From contig JAJTEZ010000001.1 of the NCBI GenBank assembly GCA_021298335.1, positions 1 to 64,000 on the forward strand: DNA of 64,000 bases. Direction: 5' to 3'. The DNA comes from Saprospiraceae bacterium (GTDB taxonomy: Bacteria; Bacteroidota; Bacteroidia; Chitinophagales; Saprospiraceae). The stretch's first letter is position 1. Every line of letters starts with the position of its first letter. The notes beneath the pieces were generated by a model, which saw only the letters and a list, made by a program, of their open reading frames with translations, was not told where the DNA came from and did no database searches. Made by a program: the position numbers and the translations under genes. This document shows positions 55,517-64,000 of this stretch, one piece after another.

Positions 55517-56629
55517 ATGAGATTTGAGGTATCATCATCTGAATTATTAAAACAACTCAATATTGGATCAGGCGCCATCGGAGCAAATCCGGTTTTGCCG
55601 GTTATGGAGGACTTTTTGTTTCATGTTGAAAAAAATGTCTTGACAATTACTTCCACCAACCTCGAAACCACAATCATCACGCAACTTGATGTTACAGCTG
55701 ACGAAGATGGAGTGATTGCCATTCCTGCAAAGATTTTGCTGGATACGATAAAGGCCTTACCTGAACAACCACTCACCCTTACAGCTGATGAACAAAATGG
55801 TGTAAAAATATTGTCAGCGTTTGGAGTCTATAAGTTGTCCGGAGATGCGGCAGATGATTTTCCCACACCACCGGAAGAAGACGACGTAGAGTCTCTCACA
55901 ATGAATTCAAAAAAAATTCAAAAAGGGATTACCAACACAATCTTTGCGACCAGCAATGACGAATTGAGGCTTGCCATGACAGGAGTGTTGATTCAGATAG
56001 ACTTCACCAGACTGCATTTTGTGGCCACAGACGCCCACAAGTTGGTAAAGTACACTGTTGGAAATTTGAATACAGACATCACAAGGTCTTTGATTATACC
56101 TAAAAAAGGGTTAAATCTGGTAAAAAATGCTCTGACAGAAGAATGCGATGTTTCCATCAGCTTCAATAAGGCAAACATTTTCTTTTCTTTTGGCAGGACC
56201 AAAATTGTCTGCCGTCTGATTGATGCGAAATACCCGGAATATAATGCAGTGATACCTGTTGAAAACCCTTTGGAAGCCATTATAAACAGAAAAGATTTTC
56301 TCAATTCTCTTCGACGGATTGCTATTTATGCCAACAAATCGACGAATCAGGTCATTTTAAATCTGACCGAAAAGTCAATGACGATTTCAGCGCAAGACCT
56401 GGATTTTTCCAATGAAGCTACCGAGCAGCTTACATGTTCATTTAACGGAGATGCTATGACAATAGGATTTAATGCCAAGATCTTTTCTGAAATGCTTTCC
56501 GTAATGGAAAATGAAGAGGTGAAACTCCAGTTATCAACACCTAGCAGGCCGGGACTGATTGTGCCTACAGAAGATGAGCCGGGAGAGACCCTTCTCATGC
56601 TTGTCATGCCTGTTATGATGGGTAATTAA
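55517..56629 (+). CDS. dnaN: DNA polymerase III sliding clamp (beta subunit)
   Basis: 370 residues, the standard length, made of three similar domains. The start MRFEVSSSELLKQL, the segment LPVMEDFLFHVEKNVLTIT, FVATDAHKLV in the second domain and the C-terminal LVMPVMMGN are typical. The clamp encircles DNA and tethers polymerase III and many repair proteins. Unlike in many bacteria it is not next to dnaA or recF here. nadD begins 5 bp after its stop on the same strand, so they form a two-gene operon. ATG 55517 is preceded by a TAnnTTTG-type box. Confidence 0.97.
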   Translation: MRFEVSSSELLKQLNIGSGAIGANPVLPVMEDFLFHVEKNVLTITSTNLETTIITQLDVTADEDGVIAIPAKILLDTIKALPEQPLTLTADEQNGVKILSAFGVYKLSGDAADDFPTPPEEDDVESLTMNSKKIQKGITNTIFATSNDELRLAMTGVLIQIDFTRLHFVATDAHKLVKYTVGNLNTDITRSLIIPKKGLNLVKNALTEECDVSISFNKANIFFSFGRTKIVCRLIDAKYPEYNAVIPVENPLEAIINRKDFLNSLRRIAIYANKSTNQVILNLTEKSMTISAQDLDFSNEATEQLTCSFNGDAMTIGFNAKIFSEMLSVMENEEVKLQLSTPSRPGLIVPTEDEPGETLLMLVMPVMMGN

Positions 56630-56634
56630 TTGCA

Positions 56635-57207
56635 ATGAAAACCGGTCTGTTTTTTGGGTCTTTCAATCCAGTGCACACCGGACATATGATTATAGCCTCG
56701 TATATGGCAGAATTTACCGATCTTGACCAGGTTTGGATGGTTGTTAGTCCTCACAATCCTCTGAAAAACAAATCGACTCTGGCCAAGGATTATGACAGAC
56801 TCTATCTTGTGCAGCAAGCTATCGGAGATAGTGATAAAATTAAAGCTTCCAATATTGAATTTTCTCTACCACAGCCATCTTATACCATAGATACGTTGAC
56901 GTATCTCTCTGAACGTCACCCGGATAAACAATTCTGCCTCATCATGGGCTCAGACAACCTAAATACTCTTTCAAAATGGAAAAACTACGAAAAAATTTTA
57001 AGCCAATATCCCATATATGTGTATAGAAGGTGGCCAGATACAGCGGGACCATTTGATCATTTTCCCGGAGTGAAGCTGGTTGATGCCCCGTTGGTTGAAA
57101 TTTCATCTACATTTATTCGAAGGGCACTCCGCGAAGGAAAATCAGTTCGCTATCTAGTACCTGACAAAGTACTCGAGACTCTCGAAAATTCAGGAATGTA
57201 CCGTTAA
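56635..57207 (+). CDS. nadD: Nicotinate-nucleotide adenylyltransferase
   Basis: 190 residues. It begins MKTGLFFGSFNPVHTGHM, containing the (T/S)xGH nucleotidyl-transfer motif. The second signature, ISSTFIRRALREG, lies near the C-terminus. FCLIMGSDNLNTLSKWKNYEKIL is the usual middle part. It converts nicotinate mononucleotide and ATP to deamido-NAD in the NAD pathway. The spacing of 5 bp to dnaN indicates co-transcription. A small GC-poor hairpin (57217-57232) lies after the stop but has no T-tract. Confidence 0.96.
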   Translation: MKTGLFFGSFNPVHTGHMIIASYMAEFTDLDQVWMVVSPHNPLKNKSTLAKDYDRLYLVQQAIGDSDKIKASNIEFSLPQPSYTIDTLTYLSERHPDKQFCLIMGSDNLNTLSKWKNYEKILSQYPIYVYRRWPDTAGPFDHFPGVKLVDAPLVEISSTFIRRALREGKSVRYLVPDKVLETLENSGMYR

Positions 57208-57317
57208 ATTCAGGTTTTTACCAAAAGGTAAATGGATATAAATTTAGATAGGAATTAACAGATCAACCAGGTCCAGATAGCTTTTCACTTCAGATGTAAC
57301 AAACTAAAAACGAAGGC

Positions 57318-59541
57318 ATGAGACAAAATAAATTTGATGCAATATATAAGCCACTCTTTGCTGTTTTTATTTTTTTTCATTTTGGAAATTCTCAATCAGG
57401 GATATTACCAGGAACCTGGAAATCACACCTTTCTTACAAGGAAGGAAGATTGGTTACACAAAGTGATGATAAAGTTATCTATGCAGCCCAAAGAGGGATA
57501 TTTACTATTGACAAGGCTGATCTTTCTGTTGAATTTTTATCAAAAGAAAACAATCTTTCAGAAGTGGATGTCTCAGGCTTGTTTTATGACGATAGGAACC
57601 AGCAATTGTTTGTGGTTTACAGTAGCAATTTTATCGATATCCTTTCAGGGTCTACAATTTTCACAGTATCGGACATTGCTAATAATTCTACCATTATAGG
57701 AAGCAAAACAATCAACGACATCACATTTGCAAGTGCAGAAAACGCCTATATAGCCACGGACTTTGGAATCCTGGGCTTTAGTCCGAAACAGAAAGAATTT
57801 CAATTTACTACATTCACACAACAAAAAGTATATTCCGTGTGCGAAAACAGAAACAGCATCTATGCTGCCACTGAGAACGGATTGTATTTTATTTCAAAAT
57901 CTGATTCAAGGATTTCGGATTTTAATGCCTGGCAAAAAATACTTCCACAATCTGGCCTGCCATCAGCAGATCAGATCAAAAAGGTCAGAACAAAAGCTTC
58001 GTTACTTGTAGTTTGGCAGGACAATGCAATATATATCCAAAATAATCAGGACCAGTTTTCTGAAATACTGGCTCCCAATTGGGGCAACGCAGCGATTAAC
58101 TTTTTCTCTACAGAAGGTTCTTATATTATGGCCGGCGTTGAACAAAATAACCAGACCCAGGTGTTTTTCCTTGAAACCTCAGGAAATATAGCGGGTATTC
58201 GACCGGAGGGTTGTCTGAATAAAACAAGAAATGCGATTGAAGACGAGAAAGGTAGGGTATGGTATGCAGATGAATGGGAACCCGTCAGGTACACCGAAGG
58301 CTTGGCTAATGGTGAGTGCCGTCAGTTGAGTTTTTCTACTCCTTATACCAATGACGCAAGCAACATCAGGTTTAAAGGAGAAAAAGCGTATGTTGCTTCG
58401 GGTGGAGTTACGGAGGATTACCAGTATAAATTTACCAGATATGGATTTTATACTTATGAGCAGGGAGACTGGATCAATTTTACTCAGGAAAAAATACCTG
58501 AAATCCTGGAATATGACTTTTTAAATTTGTTTTGTCTTGCGCCAGATCCGTTTTCTTCAAATATTTATTTGGGAAGCTATTACAATGGCCTTCTTTCGTT
58601 TGATGAAAAAACAGGAAAAGCGGAGCATTGGAATAAGGACAACAGCATATTACAGGGAGTCATCGGTGATCCGCAAAGAACCCGAGTTGCAGGCTTGGCT
58701 TTTGATAAAAAAGGCAATCTTTGGATATCCAATTACGGATCTACCTCACCGCTTGTAGTCAAAACAAAAGAGGGATCATGGCACAAATTCAGTTTGCCGG
58801 GAAGCAGTCAGCTTGCGGAGATTGCCATCGACCAGTCAGGCAATAAATGGATCGTTGTGCCGGGAGTTGGGAATGGAATTCTTGTATACAACGAAGGAGA
58901 AAACATTTCAGATACCGGTGATGATACTTTCAGGTTCATCAATCGCAACAATAGTATACTCACTGGAAATAAAGTGAATTCGGTCCTTGTGGATCTGGAT
59001 GGCGCTGTTTGGGTGGGTACGGATCAAGGTCCTGTCATTTTTGACTGTGGCAATCCTTTTCAGGAGTCAGTCTGTCGGGGTAGCACAAGACCAGTTGTCG
59101 TAGACGGTATTCCCTCTCTCCTTTTGAGGGATGAAGACATACTTTGTATGGAAGTGGATGGGGCAAATAGAAAATGGTTTGGAACGAGAAACGGAATTTT
59201 TGTACAATCGACCGATGGAACAACTCAAATTGACCAGTTTACTACAGGCAATTCCCCACTGCTCAGCAATAGGGTGGTAGATCTGGCGTATAATTCGCAG
59301 ACCTGAATACGAAGGACTGATTTATGTCAAAGGTCTGGTCAGGGATGCAAATGTGAAAATTACAGACGTCCAGGGAAGGCTGGTCTATGAAACCAGAGCA
59401 TTGGGTGGACAGGCAGTCTGGGATGGAAGGGATTATCATGGCTTAAAGGCATCCCCTGGGGTTTATCTGGTCTTTAGCGCCAACGAAAACACTTCCGGTG
59501 AAAATGACTCCTATGTCACAAAAATATTGATCATTGATTGA
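57318..59541 (+). pseudogene. porZ: T9SS component PorZ, frame broken before its C-terminal sorting domain
   Basis: The first frame (57318-59306, 662 residues) holds a signal peptide and the two beta-propellers of PorZ (GTWKSHLSYKEGRLV, AAQRGIFTIDKADLS, LLSNRVVDLAYNSQT at the end). The second frame, open from about 59294 to 59541, carries the typical PorZ end: RPEYEGLIYVKGLVRDANVKITD and GGQAVWDGRDYHG..., finishing YVTKILIID, the C-terminal sorting-like domain. About 40 residues that normally connect them (usually GEVFIATDKGL... to NPV) are missing, and the frame changes. The junction is CAGACC (59298-59303). PorZ helps deliver the lipopolysaccharide that is attached to T9SS cargo and is itself a T9SS-targeted surface protein, so this form should not mature. 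An isolated gene between nadD and the convergent bshA. Confidence 0.85.
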
Positions 59542-60670
59542 TTTTGCTTTTCCTGAGAATTTCTTCATAAAATTCTTCATACTGGGGCAAGATCTGATCA
59601 ATGTCAAAACGACGCGCCTGAAGGAAGGCATTTTGTCTGAACTGATTTAATGTGTCTTCGTTTTCCAGAAGTTCAATACATTTCTGAGCCATGCCTTTGA
59701 TGTCGCCCACTGCACACATGTAACCAGTTTGACCATCAATATTGACTTCCGGGAGACCTCCAGCATTGGATGAGATTACCGGAACTTCACAAGCCATCGC
59801 TTCCAGTGCAGCCAATCCGAAGCTTTCATTTTCTGAAGGAAGCAAAAACAAGTCTGAAATAGCGAGCAATTCTTCTACAGCCTCTTGTTTTCCCAGGAAA
59901 CGAATGTGGTCGCACAGTCCGATTTGGCGACAAAGATCTTCCATCGCCTTTCTTTCTGGTCCGTCTCCGATCAGGAGCAGTTTGCTTTCAATCTGCTTAG
60001 ATACAATTTCAAAAACACGAATCACATCTTCCACACGTTTCACTTTTCTGAAGTTGGAGATGTGAATGAGTATTTTTTCACCATCAGGAGCGATGGCCTT
60101 TCTGAAATGGTCCTTATTTATTTTTCGAAAGCGACTAAAATCTATAAAATTATGGACGACTTTAATTTCCCGGTCAATGTGGAATGTGCTGATGGTTTCG
60201 TTTTTCAATTGTTCAGAAACCGCAGTCACACCATCCGATTGATTGATCGTAAACTCCACAACCGGTGCGAATGAACTATCATTTCCTACCAATGTAATAT
60301 CTGTTCCATGTAATGTAGTAATAATTGGAATATAGATTCCCTGGGAAGCTAGAATTTGTCGCGCCATATATCCTACCGCAGCATGAGGAATTGCATAGTG
60401 TACGTGAAGCAGATCAAGTTTTTCAAACAGGACAACGTCTACAAGTTTACTGGCCAGAGCAGTTTCATAAGGAGCAAACTCAAACAGCGGGTACTCCATT
60501 GCCGTCACCTCGTGGAAATATACGTTGGCATGAAACGAAGTGAGCCGAACAGGTCTTTTGTAGGTGATAAAATGCACATCATGGCCTTTATCCGCCAAAC
60601 CAAGTCCCAGTTCAGTGGCAACAACACCACTGCCTCCAAAAGTAGGGTAACAGACCATTCCAATTCTCAT
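59531..60670 (-). CDS. bshA: Bacillithiol biosynthesis glycosyltransferase BshA
   Basis: 379 residues of the GT4 family. The start MRIGMVCYPTFGGSGVVATEL, the HVHYAIPHA segment and TLHGTDITLVG are the BshA hallmarks, with the GT-B donor site in LLPSENESFGLAALEAMACEVPV. BshA couples UDP-GlcNAc to L-malate, the first step of bacillithiol synthesis, the low-molecular-weight thiol of Bacteroidota and Firmicutes. bshB and bshC are not in the window. It is convergent with the broken porZ (11-bp overlap with its second frame) and divergent from xerD. Confidence 0.93.
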   Translation of the reverse strand: MRIGMVCYPTFGGSGVVATELGLGLADKGHDVHFITYKRPVRLTSFHANVYFHEVTAMEYPLFEFAPYETALASKLVDVVLFEKLDLLHVHYAIPHAAVGYMARQILASQGIYIPIITTLHGTDITLVGNDSSFAPVVEFTINQSDGVTAVSEQLKNETISTFHIDREIKVVHNFIDFSRFRKINKDHFRKAIAPDGEKILIHISNFRKVKRVEDVIRVFEIVSKQIESKLLLIGDGPERKAMEDLCRQIGLCDHIRFLGKQEAVEELLAISDLFLLPSENESFGLAALEAMACEVPVISSNAGGLPEVNIDGQTGYMCAVGDIKGMAQKCIELLENEDTLNQFRQNAFLQARRFDIDQILPQYEEFYEEILRKSKINQ

Positions 60671-60748
60671 ATTCTCGTATAACTAATAGAACTTCATAAC
60701 AAATGAATGTTCAAAACGTTTGTATGAGGTATTTATACTCATCAATTT

Positions 60749-61657
60749 ATGGATTGGACCAGCAGTTTAAAGGGGTTTCAGGCATACCTATTGCTGGAAA
60801 AATCATTGTCAATGCACTCTATTGAGGCGTACATTAGAGATGTGGGAAAATTGATGGAGTATGTTTTTACCCTCAAAATAGACCTGCCTCCAGATCAACT
60901 TAGTGCTGATCAACTCACAGGATTTGTCTATTTTATCAATGATCTGGGGCTGGAGGCCAGAAGTCAGGCAAGAATTATTTCTGGCATAAGGGCTTTTTAC
61001 AGGTTTTTACTTTTGGAAGACATCATCCACGAAGATCCAACTGCCTTACTCGAGAGTCCTAAATTAAAAAGAACACTACCGGATGTTTTGTCTTTTGAGG
61101 AAATTGAACAGATCTTGTCATCGGTAGATTTGTCAGAGCCCAACGGACAGCGAAATCGAGCTATTTTTGAGACGTTATATGCATGCGGACTAAGAGTTTC
61201 AGAGCTTGTCACCTTAAAGTTGAGCAATTATTTTCCAGAGCAGCAATTCATGAAAGTTTTGGGGAAAAACAACAAGGAAAGGCTCGTGCCGATAGGCCCT
61301 TCAGCAATAAAGCAAATTGAGGTTTATTTGACCACTGAAAGAAATAAAATGCATATTTCTGATAAAAACAGCCAGGACACCCTATTCTTAAACCGAAGGG
61401 GAAAAGGTCTTACCAGGGTTATGATCTTTACATTAATCAAAAAACATACTGCGCTGGCAGGCATCAATAAAAATGTAAGTCCACATACTTTCAGACACTC
61501 GTTTGCCACGCATCTTGTGGAAGGAGGGGCTGATTTGCGGGCTGTGCAGGAGATGCTGGGTCACGAATCAATCTTGACCACGGAGATCTATACACATGTT
61601 GACAGAAACTACCTGAAAGAAACACTTTTAAAATTTCACCCGTTAAGCAGGAGTTAG
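60749..61657 (+). CDS. xerD: Site-specific tyrosine recombinase XerD/XerC
   Basis: 302 residues, full length. The N-terminal SAM-like core-binding domain (LEKSLSMHSIEAYIRDV) is followed by the catalytic domain with the Arg of ACGLRVSEL (about 147), the Lys (GKNNKERLVPIG), the HTFRHSF pair (His and Arg, about 245), LGHES (His about 270) and the tyrosine nucleophile in TEIYTHV (about 280). It resolves chromosome dimers at dif, and in Bacteroidota often works alone. The gene is not flanked by mobile-element genes or attachment sites, so it is the housekeeping enzyme rather than an integrase. Its 3' end overlaps panC by 15 bp, convergently. Confidence 0.93.
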   Translation: MDWTSSLKGFQAYLLLEKSLSMHSIEAYIRDVGKLMEYVFTLKIDLPPDQLSADQLTGFVYFINDLGLEARSQARIISGIRAFYRFLLLEDIIHEDPTALLESPKLKRTLPDVLSFEEIEQILSSVDLSEPNGQRNRAIFETLYACGLRVSELVTLKLSNYFPEQQFMKVLGKNNKERLVPIGPSAIKQIEVYLTTERNKMHISDKNSQDTLFLNRRGKGLTRVMIFTLIKKHTALAGINKNVSPHTFRHSFATHLVEGGADLRAVQEMLGHESILTTEIYTHVDRNYLKETLLKFHPLSRS

Positions 61658-62509
61658 TTTCCCATAAAGGATGACATTGTCAATTAGCCGAACTCCATCC
61701 ACCCAAACCGCAATACAAACAACCGCACAGAGGCCTTCTTTTATATTCTTAATTGGATGGAGCGTTGTGCAATCTACAATTTCCAGATATTCCGGAGACA
61801 AGGACCTGTCATCAAGCATTTTTCTGGCTTCGTTCAGTAAGTTGTCCGTTGAATTATGCTGTATATGTTTTTTTATCCATTGAAGAATCTGGAATATTTC
61901 CCCTGCTTTATATCTTGCTTCGCTTGATAGTCTCTCGTTTCTTGAACTCATTGCCAACCCATTTTCTTCCCGGATTATGGGGCAGATCACCAATTGTATT
62001 TTGCTTTTCCAAACATACAACATATGGCGTATGATCGTAAATTGCTGAAAATCTTTTTGGCCCATATAGAGTTTTGAAGCCGGCACGATACACAGAAGCC
62101 GTTGGACAACCTGCACCACTCCCTGAAAATGCCCGGGCCGGTGCCTTCCTTCCATAGTTTGTTCGAGAAAACCCAAATCTATCCGTTGGATTAAATTAGT
62201 ACCATCGGGATAAATTTCTTGAATTTCCGGAGCAAAAACCACCACATCACCGAGTTTATTAAGCAAATCCAGGTCTTTATCAAGATTGCGGGGGTATTTT
62301 TCCAGATCAGAAGGATTATTGAACTGTGTTGGGTTGACGAAAACAGAAAGTATCGTGATATCGTTTTCTCTCAGAGAAGCCTGAACCAGGGAAATGTGGC
62401 CCTCATGTAAAGCACCCATTGTAGGAACAAAGCCTGTAGACTTGTTCTCTTTTGTCCAGCGGACCATAGCGGAAGTCATGTCGGCCGCTGTACGGATTAC
62501 TTCTATCAT
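61643..62509 (-). CDS. panC: Pantothenate synthetase
   Basis: 288 residues. The N-terminal GFVPTMGALHEGHISLV is the ATP-binding HxGH signature. Further motifs are SVFVNPTQFN, GRHRPGHFQGVVQVV, LYMGQKDFQQ and MSSRNERLS, all typical of PanC. It joins pantoate and beta-alanine with ATP to give pantothenate, the precursor of coenzyme A. It lies 6 bp downstream of the S46 peptidase gene on the same strand; a functional link is not evident. panB and panD are not in the window. Confidence 0.97.
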   Translation of the reverse strand: MIEVIRTAADMTSAMVRWTKENKSTGFVPTMGALHEGHISLVQASLRENDITILSVFVNPTQFNNPSDLEKYPRNLDKDLDLLNKLGDVVVFAPEIQEIYPDGTNLIQRIDLGFLEQTMEGRHRPGHFQGVVQVVQRLLCIVPASKLYMGQKDFQQFTIIRHMLYVWKSKIQLVICPIIREENGLAMSSRNERLSSEARYKAGEIFQILQWIKKHIQHNSTDNLLNEARKMLDDRSLSPEYLEIVDCTTLHPIKNIKEGLCAVVCIAVWVDGVRLIDNVILYGKLTPA

Positions 62510-62515
62510 GACAAC

Positions 62516-64000
62516 CTACCTCTTTTTTTTCCCGGTCTTGGGATGAGTCAGTTTCATTTCTGAAACAAGGTGACCAGCACCGGCGTATTTATCAATGACC
62601 CATAGGATGTAACGTACATCAACCATGATATTCCTACAGATAGACACATCATAGTGTATGTCACTCATGGTGCCTTCCCAAACCCTGTCAAAGTTTAGTC
62701 CTATGAGATTACCCTCAGCATCAATGGCAGGACTACCGGAATTTCCCCCAGTAGTATGGTTGGAACCGATAAAGCAAACGGGCAATTTTCCGGATTTGTC
62801 GGCATAGATTCCAAAGTTTTTACTATTGTATAATTCAAGCATTCTGGGTTGTACATCAAATTCGTAGTCTCCAGGAATATATTTTTCAATAATTCCGTCC
62901 AGATACGTTACGGGCTGGTAGGTGACAGCGTCTTTGGGTTGGTAGCCTTCTACTTTTCCGTATGTAACTCGCAAGGTACTATTGGCGTCCGGATAAAACC
63001 TGATCTCTGGAAACAACTCCAGCTGGGCTTTTGTGTAAAGGGCCTGTTTTGCGTCAATTTCTTTTTTTAAGGTTGTATAGGGTGTAAGGATATCGCGGTT
63101 ATACAAATCCAGCCAGTCACCGACCCACAAGTACAATGGATCCGTCTTGATCTTCTTCACTGCGATATCAGCGGATTGTTCAAACAATTCGGACACCTTT
63201 TGACTGGACGAAAACAGTGACTGATTGTACATTTCCTCCACTATAATGCTAAAATCAGGATTTTTGCCTGAAGAAGTTCCTTTTAGGCCCGAGGGGATAA
63301 AGGAAGGGGCGACACCTTTCACATACAAATCTAACAAAGCGGTTAATTTTTCCTGATCAATTTTTGCATCAAAATCAGGATAAAAATTGTCAAACATTCC
63401 TGATACTTTGGGCAACATTTCCAGATATCCGGACTCTCCCTTTTTATCATATTCATTCACCAGTCTTCTTACACTGCTGATTGTGGATGTCAGGTCAACA
63501 TTGCGGAACAAAATTTCACTCACATAGTCGTTGGCAAGAGCATAAGGCTCTATCTCCTGATACAGCCTGTTCAAATCCAGGAGCACTGCGGAATATGGAC
63601 TTTCTGCAGATAGTCTCCTTGTGAATTCGGCTTCAAAAGCTTGTTTTTCACCGAGGGCATTTGTTTGTTTGAGGCCCTGAGATTCTCCGATCCATTTTTT
63701 CCAGTAATTAGCGATGGAGGCATACTTTGCTGCATATTTTATTTTTGTGGCTTCGTCAGCCCGCATGTACTTATCCGTAATTTTGAGTGCTTTATCTCTG
63801 ATAGTAATTTTAGCCGGATTTAATGTGGTGATGATCTGATTCACAGCAGAGGCAGGAAGGTATTGGTTTGTTTTTCCGGGAAAGCCAAAAACCATCGTAA
63901 AATCACCCACTTCAATACCGTCCATTGATACTGGCAGGAAATGTTTTGGTACGTATGGTACATTGTCAGGTGAATAATCAGCTGGCTTATTGTCTTTACC
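62516..64000 (-). CDS. S46 family dipeptidyl-peptidase, DPP11-like (N-terminal part outside the window)
   Basis: C-terminal 494 codons; the frame stays open to the window edge, so the start and the catalytic His and Asp (which lie in the N-terminal part of the family) are not seen. The catalytic serine is in GGNSGSPAID, and the sequence after it reads LIGLNFDRVWEG. In S46 enzymes the residue at this DR/DG position is Arg in the Asp/Glu-specific DPP11 and Gly in DPP7, so this is probably DPP11-like. These enzymes release dipeptides from peptide N-termini in the periplasm, feeding amino-acid-fermenting or peptide-using Bacteroidota. The segment GKDNKPADYSPDNVPY before the first internal Met also fits the family, which shows that the Met at 63925 is not the start. 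It is the upstream neighbour of panC. Confidence 0.93.
   Translation of the reverse strand, partial: GKDNKPADYSPDNVPYVPKHFLPVSMDGIEVGDFTMVFGFPGKTNQYLPASAVNQIITTLNPAKITIRDKALKITDKYMRADEATKIKYAAKYASIANYWKKWIGESQGLKQTNALGEKQAFEAEFTRRLSAESPYSAVLLDLNRLYQEIEPYALANDYVSEILFRNVDLTSTISSVRRLVNEYDKKGESGYLEMLPKVSGMFDNFYPDFDAKIDQEKLTALLDLYVKGVAPSFIPSGLKGTSSGKNPDFSIIVEEMYNQSLFSSSQKVSELFEQSADIAVKKIKTDPLYLWVGDWLDLYNRDILTPYTTLKKEIDAKQALYTKAQLELFPEIRFYPDANSTLRVTYGKVEGYQPKDAVTYQPVTYLDGIIEKYIPGDYEFDVQPRMLELYNSKNFGIYADKSGKLPVCFIGSNHTTGGNSGSPAIDAEGNLIGLNFDRVWEGTMSDIHYDVSICRNIMVDVRYILWVIDKYAGAGHLVSEMKLTHPKTGKKKR

Noticed and set aside
57217-57232. Hairpin after nadD as a terminator
   Set aside because: Stem of only 6 AT-rich base pairs and no T-tract.
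59290-59350. Programmed ribosomal frameshift in porZ
   Set aside because: A frameshift alone could join the frames but would not restore the ~40 connecting residues that homologues have, and no slippery heptamer or stimulatory structure is evident.
60749-61657. Tyrosine recombinase as sign of an integrated element
   Set aside because: The sequence is XerD-like and the flanks are housekeeping genes; no tRNA target, direct repeats or phage genes nearby.
1-64000. CRISPR arrays, tRNA, rRNA, insertion sequences
   Set aside because: I looked for regular repeats, T-loop-like motifs and transposase signatures and saw none; without a dedicated search a short or divergent case could be missed.

Overview
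The window looks like a chromosomal segment of a Bacteroidota bacterium, most likely of the Saprospiria/Saprospiraceae lineage. The evidence is a set of type IX secretion and gliding genes (sprA directly behind ruvA, gldH, porZ), families largely confined to Bacteroidota (DUF2480, DUF4286, S46 dipeptidyl peptidase, HAD-ECH fused beta-oxidation enzyme), the bacillithiol gene bshA, and a Cys-rich 'CDDNNPAT...CVCQG' module that I associate with Saprospiraceae surface proteins. Several gaps carry the Bacteroidota -7 box TAnnTTTG, and no Shine-Dalgarno-like starts stand out. I see no rRNA, tRNA, CRISPR array, insertion sequence or prophage. Coding density is very high, with many overlapping or nearly touching convergent genes.

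Layout. 1-9 kb: MazG-like pyrophosphohydrolase, a secreted PhoX/DUF839 protein, ligA, an AIM24 protein, a sugar acetyltransferase-like membrane protein, gldH and a GT-C-like membrane protein. 9-20 kb (minus strand): galE and rpoN, then ruvA, the giant T9SS translocon gene sprA and a small Kazal lipoprotein. 20-27 kb: aminopeptidase P, a GT2, then a plus-strand run (ferredoxin-type reductase, KipA/PxpC, unknown tail-anchored protein, scpB, DUF2480, lytic transglycosylase). 27-38 kb: peroxiredoxin, clpB, ileS, a glycosyltransferase, a TPR protein, a small unknown protein, a 339-bp gap with tandem palindromes, and DUF4286. 38-48 kb: lipoprotein / outer-membrane protein / histidine kinase, a GCS2-CBS fusion, a beta-oxidation pair with a GT9, and a 404-bp gap holding what looks like a ~100-nt small RNA or attenuator. 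48-56 kb: glgB and the rod-shape operon mreB-mreC-mreD-mrdA, then an M16-like protein and the divergent dnaN-nadD. 57-64 kb: porZ, bshA, xerD, panC and the C-terminal part of an S46 peptidase that runs off the window.

The two most striking observations are lesions. mrdA (PBP2) is split into two frames exactly where the catalytic SxxK segment should lie. porZ is split just before its C-terminal sorting domain. In both cases a conserved stretch of roughly 40-50 codons is missing, and the junction sits on a short sequence (CCCTGCTT, CAGACC) that would fit both ends of the lost piece, as expected for deletion between short direct repeats or for an assembly collapse. The other strong candidate for something undescribed is the minus-strand transcript at about 47.4-47.5 kb. 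It has a textbook TTG-N19-TAnnTTTG promoter, a 14-codon ORF and a strong hairpin-U terminator, and lies ahead of the beta-oxidation operon.

All functional calls come from reading motifs and overall protein character by eye; no database search was run.
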